The notes beneath the pieces were generated by a model. The model saw only the letters and a list, made by a program, of their open reading frames with translations. It did not search any database and was not told the origin of the DNA. A program made the translations under genes and the position numbers. This document shows positions 55,902 to 64,000 of a DNA stretch of 64,000 nt, piece after piece (position 1 is the first letter of the stretch; every line of letters starts with the position of its first letter). The stretch is taken from NCBI RefSeq assembly GCF_000242455.2, contig NC_019892.1, positions 8,194,744 to 8,258,743 on the forward strand, given 5' to 3'. This DNA is from Singulisphaera acidiphila DSM 18658. GTDB lineage: Bacteria; Planctomycetota; Planctomycetia; Isosphaerales; Isosphaeraceae.

Positions 55902-56471
55902 ATGATTGTCCTGATCGACAACTACGACTCGTTCACATACAACCTCGTTCAGCGTCTGGGAGAGATCGATCCCAGTCTGGACCTGCTCGTCGTCCGCAAC
56001 GACCAGATCACGCTCGATGAGATCGAGGCGAAGCGGCCGACCCATATCATCATCTCCCCTGGTCCTTGCACGCCTCTCGAGGCCGGGATCTCCAACGCCG
56101 TGGTCGAGCGATTTGCGGCGACAATCCCCTTGCTCGGCGTCTGCCTCGGACACCAATGCATCGGCCACACCCTTGGGGCCAAGGTCGTCCGTGCCGAACG
56201 AATCATGCACGGCAAGACCTCGCAGATCCACCATGACGGCAAAGGGGTCTACGCGGGCCTCCCGAACCCGTTCCAGGCAACGCGATACCACAGCTTACTC
56301 ATCCAGCCGGACACCGTCCCCGATTCGCTCGAGGTCGTCGCCTGGACCGAGGAAGGGGAGATCATGGGGGTCCGTCATAAGACGTTCCCGATGGAGGGCG
56401 TGCAGTACCATCCCGAGAGCTTCTTGACCCACGACGGGACCCAACTGCTCAGGAACTTCATCGGGCGATGA
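55902..56471 (+). CDS. trpG: glutamine amidotransferase of anthranilate/aminodeoxychorismate synthase
   Basis: 189 residues. Supplies ammonia from glutamine to TrpE (tryptophan) or PabB (folate); proteins like this often serve both. Typical start MIVLIDNYDSFTYNLVQ; nucleophile Cys81 in LLGVCLGHQCIGHTLG; catalytic His/Glu near 169-171 in GVQYHPESFLT. Length is standard. Without its synthase partner in the window TrpG and PabA cannot be separated, so the symbol is a convention. It lies about 60 bases before moeA on the same strand. Confidence 0.92.
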   Translation: MIVLIDNYDSFTYNLVQRLGEIDPSLDLLVVRNDQITLDEIEAKRPTHIIISPGPCTPLEAGISNAVVERFAATIPLLGVCLGHQCIGHTLGAKVVRAERIMHGKTSQIHHDGKGVYAGLPNPFQATRYHSLLIQPDTVPDSLEVVAWTEEGEIMGVRHKTFPMEGVQYHPESFLTHDGTQLLRNFIGR

Positions 56472-56531
56472 GATGATAATGAGTGGGATCCTGGCCCTCC
56501 CTCGACTGACCTTCGCCGAGTGATCCGCAAA

Positions 56532-57773
56532 ATGGGGACCGACATCGATCACCTGCTCACTATCGCCGAAGCGCTCCGCGCAGTGCGCGAACGGGCGGTT
56601 CTCCTCACTCCTCGGCTTTGCTCGCTGGCCGAGGCGTCCGGGTACTGCCTCGCCGAGGACGTGACGGCCGACCTGGATCTCCCTCCGTTTGACAAGGCCC
56701 TGGTCGACGGTTATGCCGTCCGCTCAAGCGACCTGAACGCCGGTGAGTGCCGGCTCACGGTCGGCGAGGAGATCGTCGCCGGCCGGACTCCGACCCGTGC
56801 TCTCGCCCCTCATGAGGCGGCGGCGATCATGACGGGCGCTCCCCTGCCCCCCGACGCGGACGCCGTCGTCATGGTGGAGAAGACGCGACGGGACGGCCTC
56901 GACGTGATTTTCGAGGGCGGCCTTGTCCGGCCCGGTCAGAACCGCTTGCTCCGTGGTCGAGAGATGCGGGCGGGCGACATCGTCCTCCGGAAAGGGGAAC
57001 GGCTCAACGCGCCTCGGCTCGGGCTGCTCGCCTCAGTCGGCCGGTCGGAGGTTCTCGTCTTCCCCCGTCCTCGCGTCGCGGTCGTGCCGACGGGCGATGA
57101 ACTGGTCGAACCTCAGGTCGTCCCGGGACCCGGTCAGATCCGGAATTCCAATGCGGTGATGCTCCAGGCACTGGCGGGTTCGGCCGGGGCCGAAGTCTGC
57201 TCGTTTCCGATCGCGCCTGACGAACGGACGGGCCTTCGCTCCGCGCTGGAGCGCGGCCTGAGCTTCGATGTCCTGACAATTACGGGGGGGGTCTCGGCCG
57301 GCAATCGCGACCTGGTCCCCGAGGTCCTCCAGAGCCTCGGCGTGACCTGTGTGTTCCATAAGGTCCAGGTCAAGCCCGGCAAGCCGCTCTGGTTCGGCGT
57401 CGGACCGCCGCGCGGCGATGCCCCCGGGACGCTCGTCTTCGGACTGCCGGGGAACCCGGTCAGCGGTATCGTCGGGTTTCTCCTCTTCGTTCGCCCCGCG
57501 CTTCGGGCCCTCGCTTCCCCGGCGGAGAGCCTGCCGATCGTGAGCCGACGGCGCCTGGCTCGATCGTTTGCTCACTCGAGCGACCGACCAACTTACTATC
57601 CCTCCCGGTTCTCGCCGGAATCGGCGGGGGCGGAGGCCGGGATCGAACCGCTCGATTGGGCCGGCTCGGCCGACCTGAGAACGGTCGCCCAGGCCGACGG
57701 GTTCGCGGTTTTCCCGGCAGGCGATCGGCACTATCAGGCGGGCGAGGTTGTCGATTTCCTCCACTTGGGTTAG
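56532..57773 (+). CDS. moeA: molybdopterin molybdenumtransferase
   Basis: 413 residues from ATG 56532 (a GTG 12 bases earlier is also possible; neither has a strong ribosome binding site). Inserts molybdate into adenylylated molybdopterin to give the molybdenum cofactor. Domains in order: N-terminal II/I (LDLPPFDKALVDGYAVRSSD, IMTGAPLPPDADAVVMVE), central MogA-like domain (RPRVAVVPTGDELVEP, TGGVSAGNRDLVPEVL, VFGLPGNPVSGIVGF), C-terminal beta domain. The key acidic and Gly residues of the central domain are intact. Nearest neighbours are trpG/pabA and lnt; no other moa/mog gene is visible. Confidence 0.96.
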   Translation: MGTDIDHLLTIAEALRAVRERAVLLTPRLCSLAEASGYCLAEDVTADLDLPPFDKALVDGYAVRSSDLNAGECRLTVGEEIVAGRTPTRALAPHEAAAIMTGAPLPPDADAVVMVEKTRRDGLDVIFEGGLVRPGQNRLLRGREMRAGDIVLRKGERLNAPRLGLLASVGRSEVLVFPRPRVAVVPTGDELVEPQVVPGPGQIRNSNAVMLQALAGSAGAEVCSFPIAPDERTGLRSALERGLSFDVLTITGGVSAGNRDLVPEVLQSLGVTCVFHKVQVKPGKPLWFGVGPPRGDAPGTLVFGLPGNPVSGIVGFLLFVRPALRALASPAESLPIVSRRRLARSFAHSSDRPTYYPSRFSPESAGAEAGIEPLDWAGSADLRTVAQADGFAVFPAGDRHYQAGEVVDFLHLG

Positions 57774-57968
57774 CATCCGCCCGCGACCAAAGCCTCGCGG
57801 CCGATCCGCCGCCCCGAAGAGCGAGCGTGGTTCCTTCGCCTTCGCACCCTCAACAAGTTTATGTGCGGTCGGCCACCGAGTACGCCTCGGGTAAAGCGAG
57901 CAGCGACCAACCGGCCGTGGGAACGTCCAAACGTTCAACGGTCGTCTCTCTGGGGAGGGAGCGATCAT

Positions 57969-59681
57969 ATGGCGACGACCGAAGCACCCACGGCGGCCAA
58001 CCCGAAGACCGTCGACTCGTCGACGCGGTCATGCTCCTACGATCGCCATCCGGTCGTGCTCGCTTTTTTCTCGGCGATGCTCCTCTGGTTTTCGTTCTTG
58101 CCGACCGACTGGAGTTGGCTGGCCTGGGGAGCGCTCGTCCCTTTGTTCCTGCTGATCAAAAGCCAGCGGTCGCGCCGCTCGATCTACTTCGGAGCCTGGA
58201 CCGGGGGGATGCTGTTCTGGGTCCTCTCGATCCAGTGGGTCCGACTGACGGACAGCGACGCCTGGCTGGCCTGGCTCGTGATGGCGCTGGTACTCTCGGT
58301 CTGGTGGCCGGGATTCCTCCTCGTGGCTCGACTCGCCGTGCTCCGGCTCGGGGTCCCGCTGATGGTGGCAGCCCCCTTGATCTGGGTCGGGCTCGAGTTC
58401 GTCCGCGCCCACATTCTCACCGGATTTCCTTGGTACTACCTGGCCCACAGCCAGCACCGAGCGCTCCCCTTGATCCAGATCGCGGACACAACCGGGGCAC
58501 TGGGGGTGAGCGTCCTCATCGCCCTGGTCAACGCCTGGCTGGTCGACCTCCGCACCGTCCCCCTCCTCCAGTTGACTCCAAGAGGCAACCGACTCGCCCG
58601 TCCGCAACTGGTTCGCGCGGCGATCGTCCTGGGAGCGCTCACGGCCACGGCCGGATACGGTACGTTTCGGATCGCGACCGCCCGGTTCCACGACGGCCCC
58701 CGGCTCGCCCTGCTCCAGTCGAACATGGAGCAGTCACGGAAGATTTTAGGCGATCGCGACCAGATTCTCCTGACGTACAGGGCGCTAGTGGAGCGGGCGC
58801 TCCGAGACAACAAACAGCTTGACCTGATTGTCTGGCCCGAGACCGCCTATCCCTTCCCGTTCGTGGTCCGTAACTCCCCACTCAGCGATGCGGACTTTGA
58901 ACGCCAAGCGCGCTCGCTCGACCCGCGCAATGGCCGGGAGTTCTGGATTGATTGGGAGCGGGAATCCGCGTTCCAGCTCCACAACTGGGCCGACCAGATC
59001 CGGGTCCCCATGCTCGTCGGAAGCCTGATCTACGACTTCCACGAATCCGGCTTTTCCAAGTTCAACTCGGCCATCCTGTTCGAGCCGAACATCAAGGCGA
59101 TCCAGCGCTACGCCAAGATCCACCTCGTCCCGTTTGGCGAATACGTTCCTCTCATCGATCTCTTCCCCTGGCTGACCGTCTTGACTCCCTATCGAGGCGC
59201 CTCGGTTCCGAGACTCGCGTTCGGCACCAAGCCAGCCTGGTTTCAACTCGGTCGATTCCGAATGGCCACGGCCATCTGCTTTGAAGACACCATCCCCCAA
59301 CTCGTCCGCCGGTTCTTCCAAGGACAAGGAACCCGGCAGCCCGACGTCGTCCTCAACATCTCCAACGATGGTTGGTTCCAAGGTTCCGTCGAACACGACA
59401 TGCATCTGGCGATCAGCGTGTTCCGGGCAATCGAGAACCGGGTGCCGCTGGCGCGGGCGGTCAACACCGGCGTGTCGGCGCTGGTCGACGGCAACGGTCG
59501 GGTGATCGCCTCCCTGCCCAAGCTTACGGAGGGAGTCCTCTCCGTCACCGTCCCGCTCGACGACCGCGTTGCCCTCTATTCAGAATGGGGAGACTGGCTG
59601 GGAATCGGCTGCCTCACCCTCACCCTCGCGTTAATCCCTGCCTGTCTTTTGCAAACGGCCCGGTCACGCCGATCCGCCTAA
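57969..59681 (+). CDS. lnt: apolipoprotein N-acyltransferase
   Basis: 570 residues from ATG 57969, with GGGAGGG close upstream; a longer in-frame start lacks support. Membrane enzyme that adds the third acyl chain to the N-terminal Cys of lipoproteins. About six N-terminal helices (HPVVLAFFSAMLLWFSFLP first) and a last helix near the end (LTLALIPACLL). Between them lies the nitrilase-type domain with catalytic Glu in LDLIVWPETAYPF, Lys in YAKIHLVPFGEYVPL and Cys in ATAICFEDTIPQLV. All three are present. Long loop after the first third (about 310-350) is family-typical. It stands alone on the plus strand. Confidence 0.95.
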   Translation: MATTEAPTAANPKTVDSSTRSCSYDRHPVVLAFFSAMLLWFSFLPTDWSWLAWGALVPLFLLIKSQRSRRSIYFGAWTGGMLFWVLSIQWVRLTDSDAWLAWLVMALVLSVWWPGFLLVARLAVLRLGVPLMVAAPLIWVGLEFVRAHILTGFPWYYLAHSQHRALPLIQIADTTGALGVSVLIALVNAWLVDLRTVPLLQLTPRGNRLARPQLVRAAIVLGALTATAGYGTFRIATARFHDGPRLALLQSNMEQSRKILGDRDQILLTYRALVERALRDNKQLDLIVWPETAYPFPFVVRNSPLSDADFERQARSLDPRNGREFWIDWERESAFQLHNWADQIRVPMLVGSLIYDFHESGFSKFNSAILFEPNIKAIQRYAKIHLVPFGEYVPLIDLFPWLTVLTPYRGASVPRLAFGTKPAWFQLGRFRMATAICFEDTIPQLVRRFFQGQGTRQPDVVLNISNDGWFQGSVEHDMHLAISVFRAIENRVPLARAVNTGVSALVDGNGRVIASLPKLTEGVLSVTVPLDDRVALYSEWGDWLGIGCLTLTLALIPACLLQTARSRRSA

Positions 59682-59985
59682 CCCAAATTCACCAAGCCTC
59701 CTTGCTTGTCAGACCCGGATTCATCGGGTAAGTTTAGTCGTGTTCGAAACCGGGGAGCGGAGGGAAGAATCGTTCACCAATGATTCTTGCCGGCCCCGGA
59801 CTCGGTCCTGTAAAATCTACAAAAGGAATGTCGATGGCACAGCCGTTGCGGTTGTTGCTTTCGACCTGACTCCACTTCCCGGACCCGCACGGTCTCTGTC
59901 CCCTTCCCCGCGCTTGACTCGTGGCGGCACGACGCAAGGGGTACACGGCCGACCGTCTTCTCCAAGACCTGCTTAGGATGGGACC
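59682..59985. other. intergenic region ahead of the coiled-coil gene
   Basis: About 304 bases, no supported gene. Contains the promoter candidate 59787-59816. Two small open frames here have no ribosome binding site. Confidence 0.45.
59787..59816 (+). promoter_or_regulatory. possible promoter of the coiled-coil gene
   Basis: TTGCCG (59787-59792), 18-base spacer, TAAAAT (59811-59816), about 170 bases before the gene start. The -10 box matches five of six positions, the -35 three to four. Chance pairing cannot be excluded. Confidence 0.3.
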
Positions 59986-60849
59986 ATGACGTTCGTCGGC
60001 AAGATCCTCGTGATCGTCATCATGGCCTTCTCGCTGATGTTCCTCGGCATCTCGACGGTGGTCTTTACGACCGCCACGAACTGGAAGGAAGCGACCACGA
60101 AGGCCAAGGCTCAGGTCACAGAGCTCCAGAAGAAAAATTCGGACGCAACCACAGCCATCAAGACCCTTGAAGGCGATCTCGCCAAGGCTCAAACGAGCCA
60201 CAAAGCGGCCGTCGATACGCTGAACAACACGATTGCCCAGCTCACGAAGGACATCGACTCCATTCGCAACGAGGCCACTGCGGCTCGCGGCGAGGTAGCG
60301 ACCGCACAGACGAACGCCCAGAGCGCCCTTCAAGAGGCGGAGCATAGCCGCAACGAAGCCCAACGACTCCGCGAACAGAAGTTGGAGGTCGAAAAGCAGG
60401 CCAATGACTTCAAGCTCGCACAGGCGGAGCTGAACGACAAGATCCGGATCCTCACTCGCGAACGGGACGTGGCCAAGAATAACGCCGACTCTCTCCGCGA
60501 GACCTCGGCCAAGTTCTCCGCCCTGCTCCGACAGCATGGCCTTTCCGACGACATCACCCAGGTCAAAGGGCTGGAAAGCCCCCCTTCCGTCCACGGCGAG
60601 GTCGCTCGGGTCGACCGGGATAATCGGGTCGAACTGACGATCGGATCAGACGACGGCTTGGTCGTCGGCCACGAGCTCTACCTCTGGAGGCTCAAGCCCA
60701 AGCCTGAGTATCTCGGCAAGATTCGTATCCTTTCCGTTGACCCGGACCAGGCCGTGGGCGTGGTGGTCGGCGGGACAACCATCCAAGGCAAAAAGATAAA
60801 GGAGGGCGACATTGTCTCGTCCACGTTCCGCAGCGGCCCGCGGAGCTAG
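59986..60849 (+). CDS. membrane-anchored coiled-coil protein
   Basis: 287 residues. One N-terminal membrane segment (about 6-28, LVIVIMAFSLMFLGISTVVF), then about 150 residues of coiled coil (60-190) with regular Ala/Leu/Lys/Glu spacing (SDATTAIKTLEGDLAKAQTS, RLREQKLEVEKQANDF). The last 85 residues are a small beta domain: HGEVARVDRDNRVELTIGSDDGLVVGHELYLWR, with GSDDGL as in membrane-fusion-like or MreC-like domains. The coiled coil probably reaches across the periplasm or holds a scaffold in the envelope. It overlaps the next gene by 38 bases, so the two are coupled. Confidence 0.8.
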   Translation: MTFVGKILVIVIMAFSLMFLGISTVVFTTATNWKEATTKAKAQVTELQKKNSDATTAIKTLEGDLAKAQTSHKAAVDTLNNTIAQLTKDIDSIRNEATAARGEVATAQTNAQSALQEAEHSRNEAQRLREQKLEVEKQANDFKLAQAELNDKIRILTRERDVAKNNADSLRETSAKFSALLRQHGLSDDITQVKGLESPPSVHGEVARVDRDNRVELTIGSDDGLVVGHELYLWRLKPKPEYLGKIRILSVDPDQAVGVVVGGTTIQGKKIKEGDIVSSTFRSGPRS

Positions 60850-61090
60850 CGGGGGAGCCCGAGGAGCTGCCGGTCGCCCTGGCGTCTTTGTCCAGTCCCC
60901 GCGCAGCGATATCTTCGTCGCCCTGCTCGGCATCGCCCTCGGGGCCATGGTTCTCGGTTGCCTCCTGCTCGTCTTGCTCCTCCAACGCTACGAATTCACG
61001 ACCAAGGCCGCGGTCCTCACTCAGCCCTCAAACACTGCCTTGGCCGCCCTCTCCGAAAATTCCGAACATTCGTTCAGTGTACGCTTGTAA
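60812..61090 (+). CDS. small single-span membrane protein, partner of the coiled-coil protein
   Basis: 92 residues with TTG start at 60812, supported by AAGGAGG six bases upstream inside the previous gene. N-terminal Arg/Gly/Ala-rich tail (RSAAARGASGG), then one membrane helix (about 34-58, IFVALLGIALGAMVLGCLLLVLLLQ) and a short outside end with SENSEHSF. The overlap and strong internal site make a small co-translated membrane protein likely. Function unknown. Confidence 0.72.
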   Translation: MSRPRSAAARGASGGARGAAGRPGVFVQSPRSDIFVALLGIALGAMVLGCLLLVLLLQRYEFTTKAAVLTQPSNTALAALSENSEHSFSVRL

Positions 61091-61113
61091 ACCGAGCGGT
61101 ACTGGATTAGAAT
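61085..61113 (+). promoter_or_regulatory. possible promoter of the Rad52-like gene
   Basis: TTGTAA (61085-61090), 17-base spacer, TAGAAT (61108-61113); five of six and four of six matches to consensus. The -35 box overlaps the stop codon of the small membrane gene, so expression separate from that operon is possible. No LexA-type box was seen. Confidence 0.4.
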
Positions 61114-61278
61114 GCTGTTGTCCGATCGAACCCGCGTGCGTCACCGGGATCGATCGGGCGACGGCGTTTTCGTGTTTGATTCCCGAGGCGTCGTCCTTTG
61201 CACCCGGTGTTTGATACCAGTCGAGGGCGGCGGGGCGATCGGATTCGCGCCCGCCCGATCCTCCGGGGGGCGTCAGCC

Positions 61279-62010
61279 ATGACTCAACATCCCGACTTAT
61301 TTGCGGCCCTCGCCGCACCCTTCGAGCCCAACGAAGCAAAGCTCCGTTCCCAGAACGGGCGCCAGCTCCACTACATCACAGCGCGGACCGTGATGAATCG
61401 ACTCGACACCGTTCTCGGCCCCGAGAATTGGTGGGATCATTACGTCCCTGGTGAAAACAGCGTCTTGTGCGAGTTGACCATCCGGCTGCCGGACGGGACG
61501 ACGCTGACCAAGGCAGACGCTGGCGGCTACGCCGGAATGGCCGACTCGGGCGATGACGACAAGTCCGGCTACTCCGACGCCTTCAAACGGGCCGCCGTCA
61601 AGTTTGGAGTGGCCCGTTACCTGTACCGAGACGGCATCCCTGCCTTCGTGCAGGAGCGAACCCCTGGAATTGAGCAGGCTCTCGCCGCCTCGGAGCCACA
61701 GCCGCAGACCGCGCCAGCCCATGCGTCCCCATCCCCGCAGGCACGGTCCACGACGACCACGGCTCATGGCAACGGGGGGCCGCCCCGCTCCGGCAAGGCG
61801 CTGTTCGCATGGACGAAGGATCAGGAACAGCGCTATTCGGTCGGGCTGCTGAAATACCTCAACAGTTGGGCGAAGCTCCAAGAATTCCCAGGCCGAATGG
61901 TGGACTGGGACGCCGAGCAAGTGACCCTGGCCCACGCGGAGGCGTGCCGAAAACTCCAGTCGATCCAGGCGACGGCGTCCGAAGCCTACGAGGAAGCCCT
62001 GTCCAACTAA
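61279..62010 (+). CDS. Rad52/Rad22-like single-strand annealing protein
   Basis: 243 residues from ATG 61279. N-terminal domain of the Rad52/Rad22 superfamily: NGRQLHYITARTVMNRLDTVLGPENWWDHY, the beta-hairpin CELTIRLPDGTTLTKADAGGYAGM, and the conserved KSGYSDAFKRAAVKFGVARYLYRDG at about 95-120, where the acidic/Lys/Arg residues sit. A Pro/Ala/Thr-rich linker (about 135-180) precedes a C-terminal helical part, SVGLLKYLNSWAKLQEFPG. Rad52-like proteins pair complementary single strands in break repair and phage recombination. In eukaryotes the linker/C-terminus binds RPA and Rad51; here the end is unlike that and may bind SSB. No prophage or mobile gene is nearby. Confidence 0.85.
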   Translation: MTQHPDLFAALAAPFEPNEAKLRSQNGRQLHYITARTVMNRLDTVLGPENWWDHYVPGENSVLCELTIRLPDGTTLTKADAGGYAGMADSGDDDKSGYSDAFKRAAVKFGVARYLYRDGIPAFVQERTPGIEQALAASEPQPQTAPAHASPSPQARSTTTTAHGNGGPPRSGKALFAWTKDQEQRYSVGLLKYLNSWAKLQEFPGRMVDWDAEQVTLAHAEACRKLQSIQATASEAYEEALSN

Positions 62011-62054
62011 AAAAAAGCGGTACTCGCTCGGCTATCGATTGGATCTGGTCGAAC

Positions 62055-62095
62055 AAACACCCCAGTGGCCGCACCTGCGACCGCCGGGGTGTTTT
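62055..62095. terminator. bidirectional terminator between converging genes
   Basis: A 9-bp stem AAACACCCC (62055-62063) with GGGGTGTTT (62086-62094), 22-base loop, T-rich on both outer sides. Lies between the stop of the Rad52-like gene and that of the minus-strand acyltransferase. Confidence 0.7.
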
Positions 62096-62116
62096 CGTTG
62101 GCTGACGCCCCAATGG

Positions 62117-63205
62117 TCAGGCTCGGACTCCCCCGAACCGATGAGCATTCAGGGGCAGGGAAGAAGTCCGCACCGGTTCATATCGGAACCGATCTTTCAA
62201 ATTGGCGATCGGTTGCTCGATCCAATGCCAGGAGATGGAAGCGACCACAATCGTCAGCACGATCTTCGCCACATCCAACCAAACTGGTTCGCCCCAGTGA
62301 AGATATCGGCCAAGGGCCCAAAGCGAGACAAAAACGAACGAATGGAACAAGTAGATCCCGTAACTGACTTTCCCCAGATAACCCAGGCGAGGGTCACGCA
62401 AAATACGGAGACTAGGATGACCCGTATTGAGGATGACAAGTCCGATGAGACCGAAGTAGAGCAGGTTCCATGAAAGGACCATCAGTGATGGCCAAAGTGA
62501 CATTTCGCTGAAATCCATCTCGAGGGTGGTCGTCGTTGTCGCCACAACAAAGCCAACTGCGAATAGACTGGTGAGACTCAAACCAAGTTGGATTTTCGCA
62601 CGATGGCGTTCCACCTGCTCGCGTTCGAGGAAGATCGCCGCCAGGACCGAGCCGAATGCGAATCCATCGCAGCGTGCTACGAGAAGCCACCAATGCGTGC
62701 CCAGGCTTCGCATAACCACCGACATCACCACCAGCGCGAGGGCGACCGGCACCAGCCGCCGACGGCCCAGGAGCATCACCATCACCGGCCAGAACAAGAA
62801 AAATTGTTCTTCAATGGCGAGGCTCCAGGTGTGTTCAAAATACCAGCAGAAAGCCGGAATCGTGTTCGACCAATAGCGGGTTACATTCTGCGTGAAGGTC
62901 AAATAATAAGGGAGCCCGTCCATCGGGAACGGTTTGGAGAGCCAAGGATTCACTAACACCAGAAGCATGATCGCAATGAAATAAGTTGGCCAAAGTCGAA
63001 GCCAACGCCTCACGGAAAAAGTGAAGAGAAATCGAGCCCCATCCCCTTTTTTAAGAATGATCGACGTGAGAAGATAGCCAGACAGAATCAGAAAGAGATC
63101 AACACGGACCCCGTGGAGTGCAAACGCTTGGGGTTTCAGATGATAGATCATTACTGCCATTGCGGCGAGGCCGCGAATGGCATCCAACTCAATAATTCTG
63201 CGCAT
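62117..63205 (-). CDS. acyltransferase 3 family membrane protein
   Basis: 362 residues, about ten membrane segments. Starts MRRIIELDAIRGLAAMAVMIYH; the catalytic His is the H in MIYHLKP, and R11 belongs to the RGLAA motif, both family hallmarks. FLILSGYLLTSIILKKGD and TWSLAIEEQFFLFWPVMVMLL follow the OafA/NodX pattern. These enzymes move acetyl or other acyl groups onto cell-surface sugars or lipids. Which one is unclear. Start has GGAG eight bases before the ATG. Base composition looks slightly more AT-rich than in the neighbours, which would fit transfer; that is an impression. It lies at the edge of an almost gene-less stretch. Confidence 0.88.
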   Translation of the reverse strand: MRRIIELDAIRGLAAMAVMIYHLKPQAFALHGVRVDLFLILSGYLLTSIILKKGDGARFLFTFSVRRWLRLWPTYFIAIMLLVLVNPWLSKPFPMDGLPYYLTFTQNVTRYWSNTIPAFCWYFEHTWSLAIEEQFFLFWPVMVMLLGRRRLVPVALALVVMSVVMRSLGTHWWLLVARCDGFAFGSVLAAIFLEREQVERHRAKIQLGLSLTSLFAVGFVVATTTTTLEMDFSEMSLWPSLMVLSWNLLYFGLIGLVILNTGHPSLRILRDPRLGYLGKVSYGIYLFHSFVFVSLWALGRYLHWGEPVWLDVAKIVLTIVVASISWHWIEQPIANLKDRFRYEPVRTSSLPLNAHRFGGVRA

Positions 63206-64000
63206 GGGGTGATCTCCGTATCATACTCCTGGTGCATCCATGGCAATGTTGGGCTGAGTAAACCCTACTAACTCCTTCGGCGACTTTCAAGTTAAAAAAT
63301 GTTACGATGACACCCTTCATGCTTGGCTGATGTGAACATGCCGAGGGCAAGAAGAAGTCCACCGCCCCGAACGGCCCGATCCATCTCACTCCGCGATCCC
63401 GCCAACCTCTTTCCAGCTACGCACTTCCCGTCATTCGCAAGAGGTCGTGCGGACCACCCAACTCACCGCTTTCGATTGCCCCGCCGGGTTCTTTTAGCCG
63501 GGCGAACCGGTCGTGGGGAGCCATCTCGGTGGCTTGTGTACTGCGAAGAAACCTGTTAATAGGCCGTGACCGCCGAGTTCACCTCCCCTTTCATTTGACA
63601 TCAGATCCCGAACGCTCCAAAATTTCTTATGGTGGTCGTGCCGTATTGTGACAGGAGCGTTCATCAAAAAGGTTGGGTTTTTCCGATCGAAGTGGTCGAT
63701 GACCAGTGGGGTGACAACCTCCAAAAGTCGTTCTGGATCACAGGGATGGTCTAATTCAAGAAGACGTCTTGAGAATGGACAGGCCGTTCTTGAAGTCTCC
63801 ACCCCCCGAGACGCAAGAAATCAAGAACCAATGTGGCTCGGTTCTCGATGCCTCTGCCAACCCCGATCGATCCGTCGGGTGAGCCAACGGCGGTTTCGTC
63901 TTCTGAAACCTGAACAGATCGGATCGAACCACTCAACTCACGTCAGGGTGAAATGCGGATCGGCGGGCCTCCCAATCATGCAAAGTCCGAACGCATTGCC
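63206..64000. other. stretch without a convincing gene, window end
   Basis: About 795 bases, visibly lower GC than the rest. It has only short open frames, several interrupted, and no ribosome binding site. One minus-strand frame (63494-63802) reads METSRTACPFSRRLLELDHP; an adjacent frame (63751-63936) ends in RPVHSQDVFLN. Neither is recognised. The two could be pieces of one decayed gene, but no family supports this. Confidence 0.4.
63494..63802 (-). CDS. doubtful small hypothetical protein or gene remnant
   Basis: Open frame of 102 residues from ATG 63802: METSRTACPFSRR, LLEVVTPLVIDHFDRKNPTFL, NAPVTIRHDHHKKFWSVRDL. The mid part has a plausible soluble-protein composition, but no ribosome binding site is visible and the C-terminal 35 residues are unlike it. 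May be the remnant of a larger gene. Not recognised. Confidence 0.25.
   Translation of the reverse strand: METSRTACPFSRRLLELDHPCDPERLLEVVTPLVIDHFDRKNPTFLMNAPVTIRHDHHKKFWSVRDLMSNERGGELGGHGLLTGFFAVHKPPRWLPTTGSPG

Noticed and set aside
63323..63559. Small plus-strand frame of 78 residues near the window end
   Set aside because: Arg/Pro-rich, no ribosome binding site, no family trait.

Overview
This 64 kb window reads as chromosomal DNA of a GC-rich planctomycete, most like the Isosphaeraceae (Singulisphaera/Isosphaera type); that placement is inference from gene content, not from any search. Pointers are two DUF1559 proteins (one with a type-IV-pilin-like N-terminal segment, one fused to an M56 peptidase), a very long DUF4175-like repeat protein, a serine/threonine kinase with a large extracytoplasmic part, a membrane-bound BlaI/M56 pair, a CBM9-like secreted protein and many long proteins unknown outside the phylum. 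Coding density is high, codons are GC-ending, and several hairpin terminators can be read. No rRNA, tRNA, CRISPR array or complete insertion sequence was recognised.

Layout: 0-5.5 kb holds the tail of a cut gene, a Ser/Thr kinase and a DUF1559 pseudopilin. 6-9.3 kb has an HD phosphohydrolase and a secreted protein ending in a Hint autoprocessing domain, followed by a very AT-rich island. 9.6-11.9 kb is a tightly overlapping three-gene minus-strand operon: a membrane protein with a Gly/Cys-rich tail (TIGR04222-like), a DUF692/MNIO oxidase and a partner protein. This is the best candidate for an uncharacterised system (peptide-tail modification). 12-19.7 kb: nadB and the giant protein with 39 exact-period 39-bp repeats. 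19.8-23.8 kb: CBM9-like protein, purM, a c'-type cytochrome and a lipoyl-ligase-family protein. 24-29.7 kb: sucA-sucB and a dihydrolipoamide dehydrogenase. 29.9-37.3 kb: a small basic protein, the M56-DUF1559/BlaI pair, an MFS transporter, a luciferase-like monooxygenase and small ORFs. 37.4-39.9 kb: a TPR/O-GlcNAc-transferase-like protein. 40-48.3 kb: pyruvate dehydrogenase genes (lpd, pdhC, pdhB, pdhA) and aconitase. 48.4-54.7 kb: mqnD and an ABC exporter-type operon. 55-62 kb: a small secreted CxxCH protein, trpG/pabA, moeA, lnt, a coiled-coil/membrane pair and a Rad52-like annealing protein. 62-64 kb: an acyltransferase 3 and a non-coding or decayed stretch.

Functionally, the middle of the window is a carbon-oxidation block: the pyruvate dehydrogenase complex makes acetyl-CoA, aconitase and the 2-oxoglutarate dehydrogenase complex run two TCA steps, two separate E3 genes re-oxidise the lipoyl arms, and a lipoyl-ligase-family gene next to sucA may attach the cofactor. 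Other core functions are NAD (nadB), purine (purM), menaquinone by the futalosine route (mqnD), molybdopterin (moeA), folate/tryptophan (trpG/pabA) and lipoprotein maturation (lnt). The accessory interest lies in the MNIO operon, the Hint protein, the repeat protein, the M56-DUF1559 fusion and the Rad52-like gene. Gene starts were chosen from visible ribosome binding sites and family N-termini, so several are shorter than the longest open frame.
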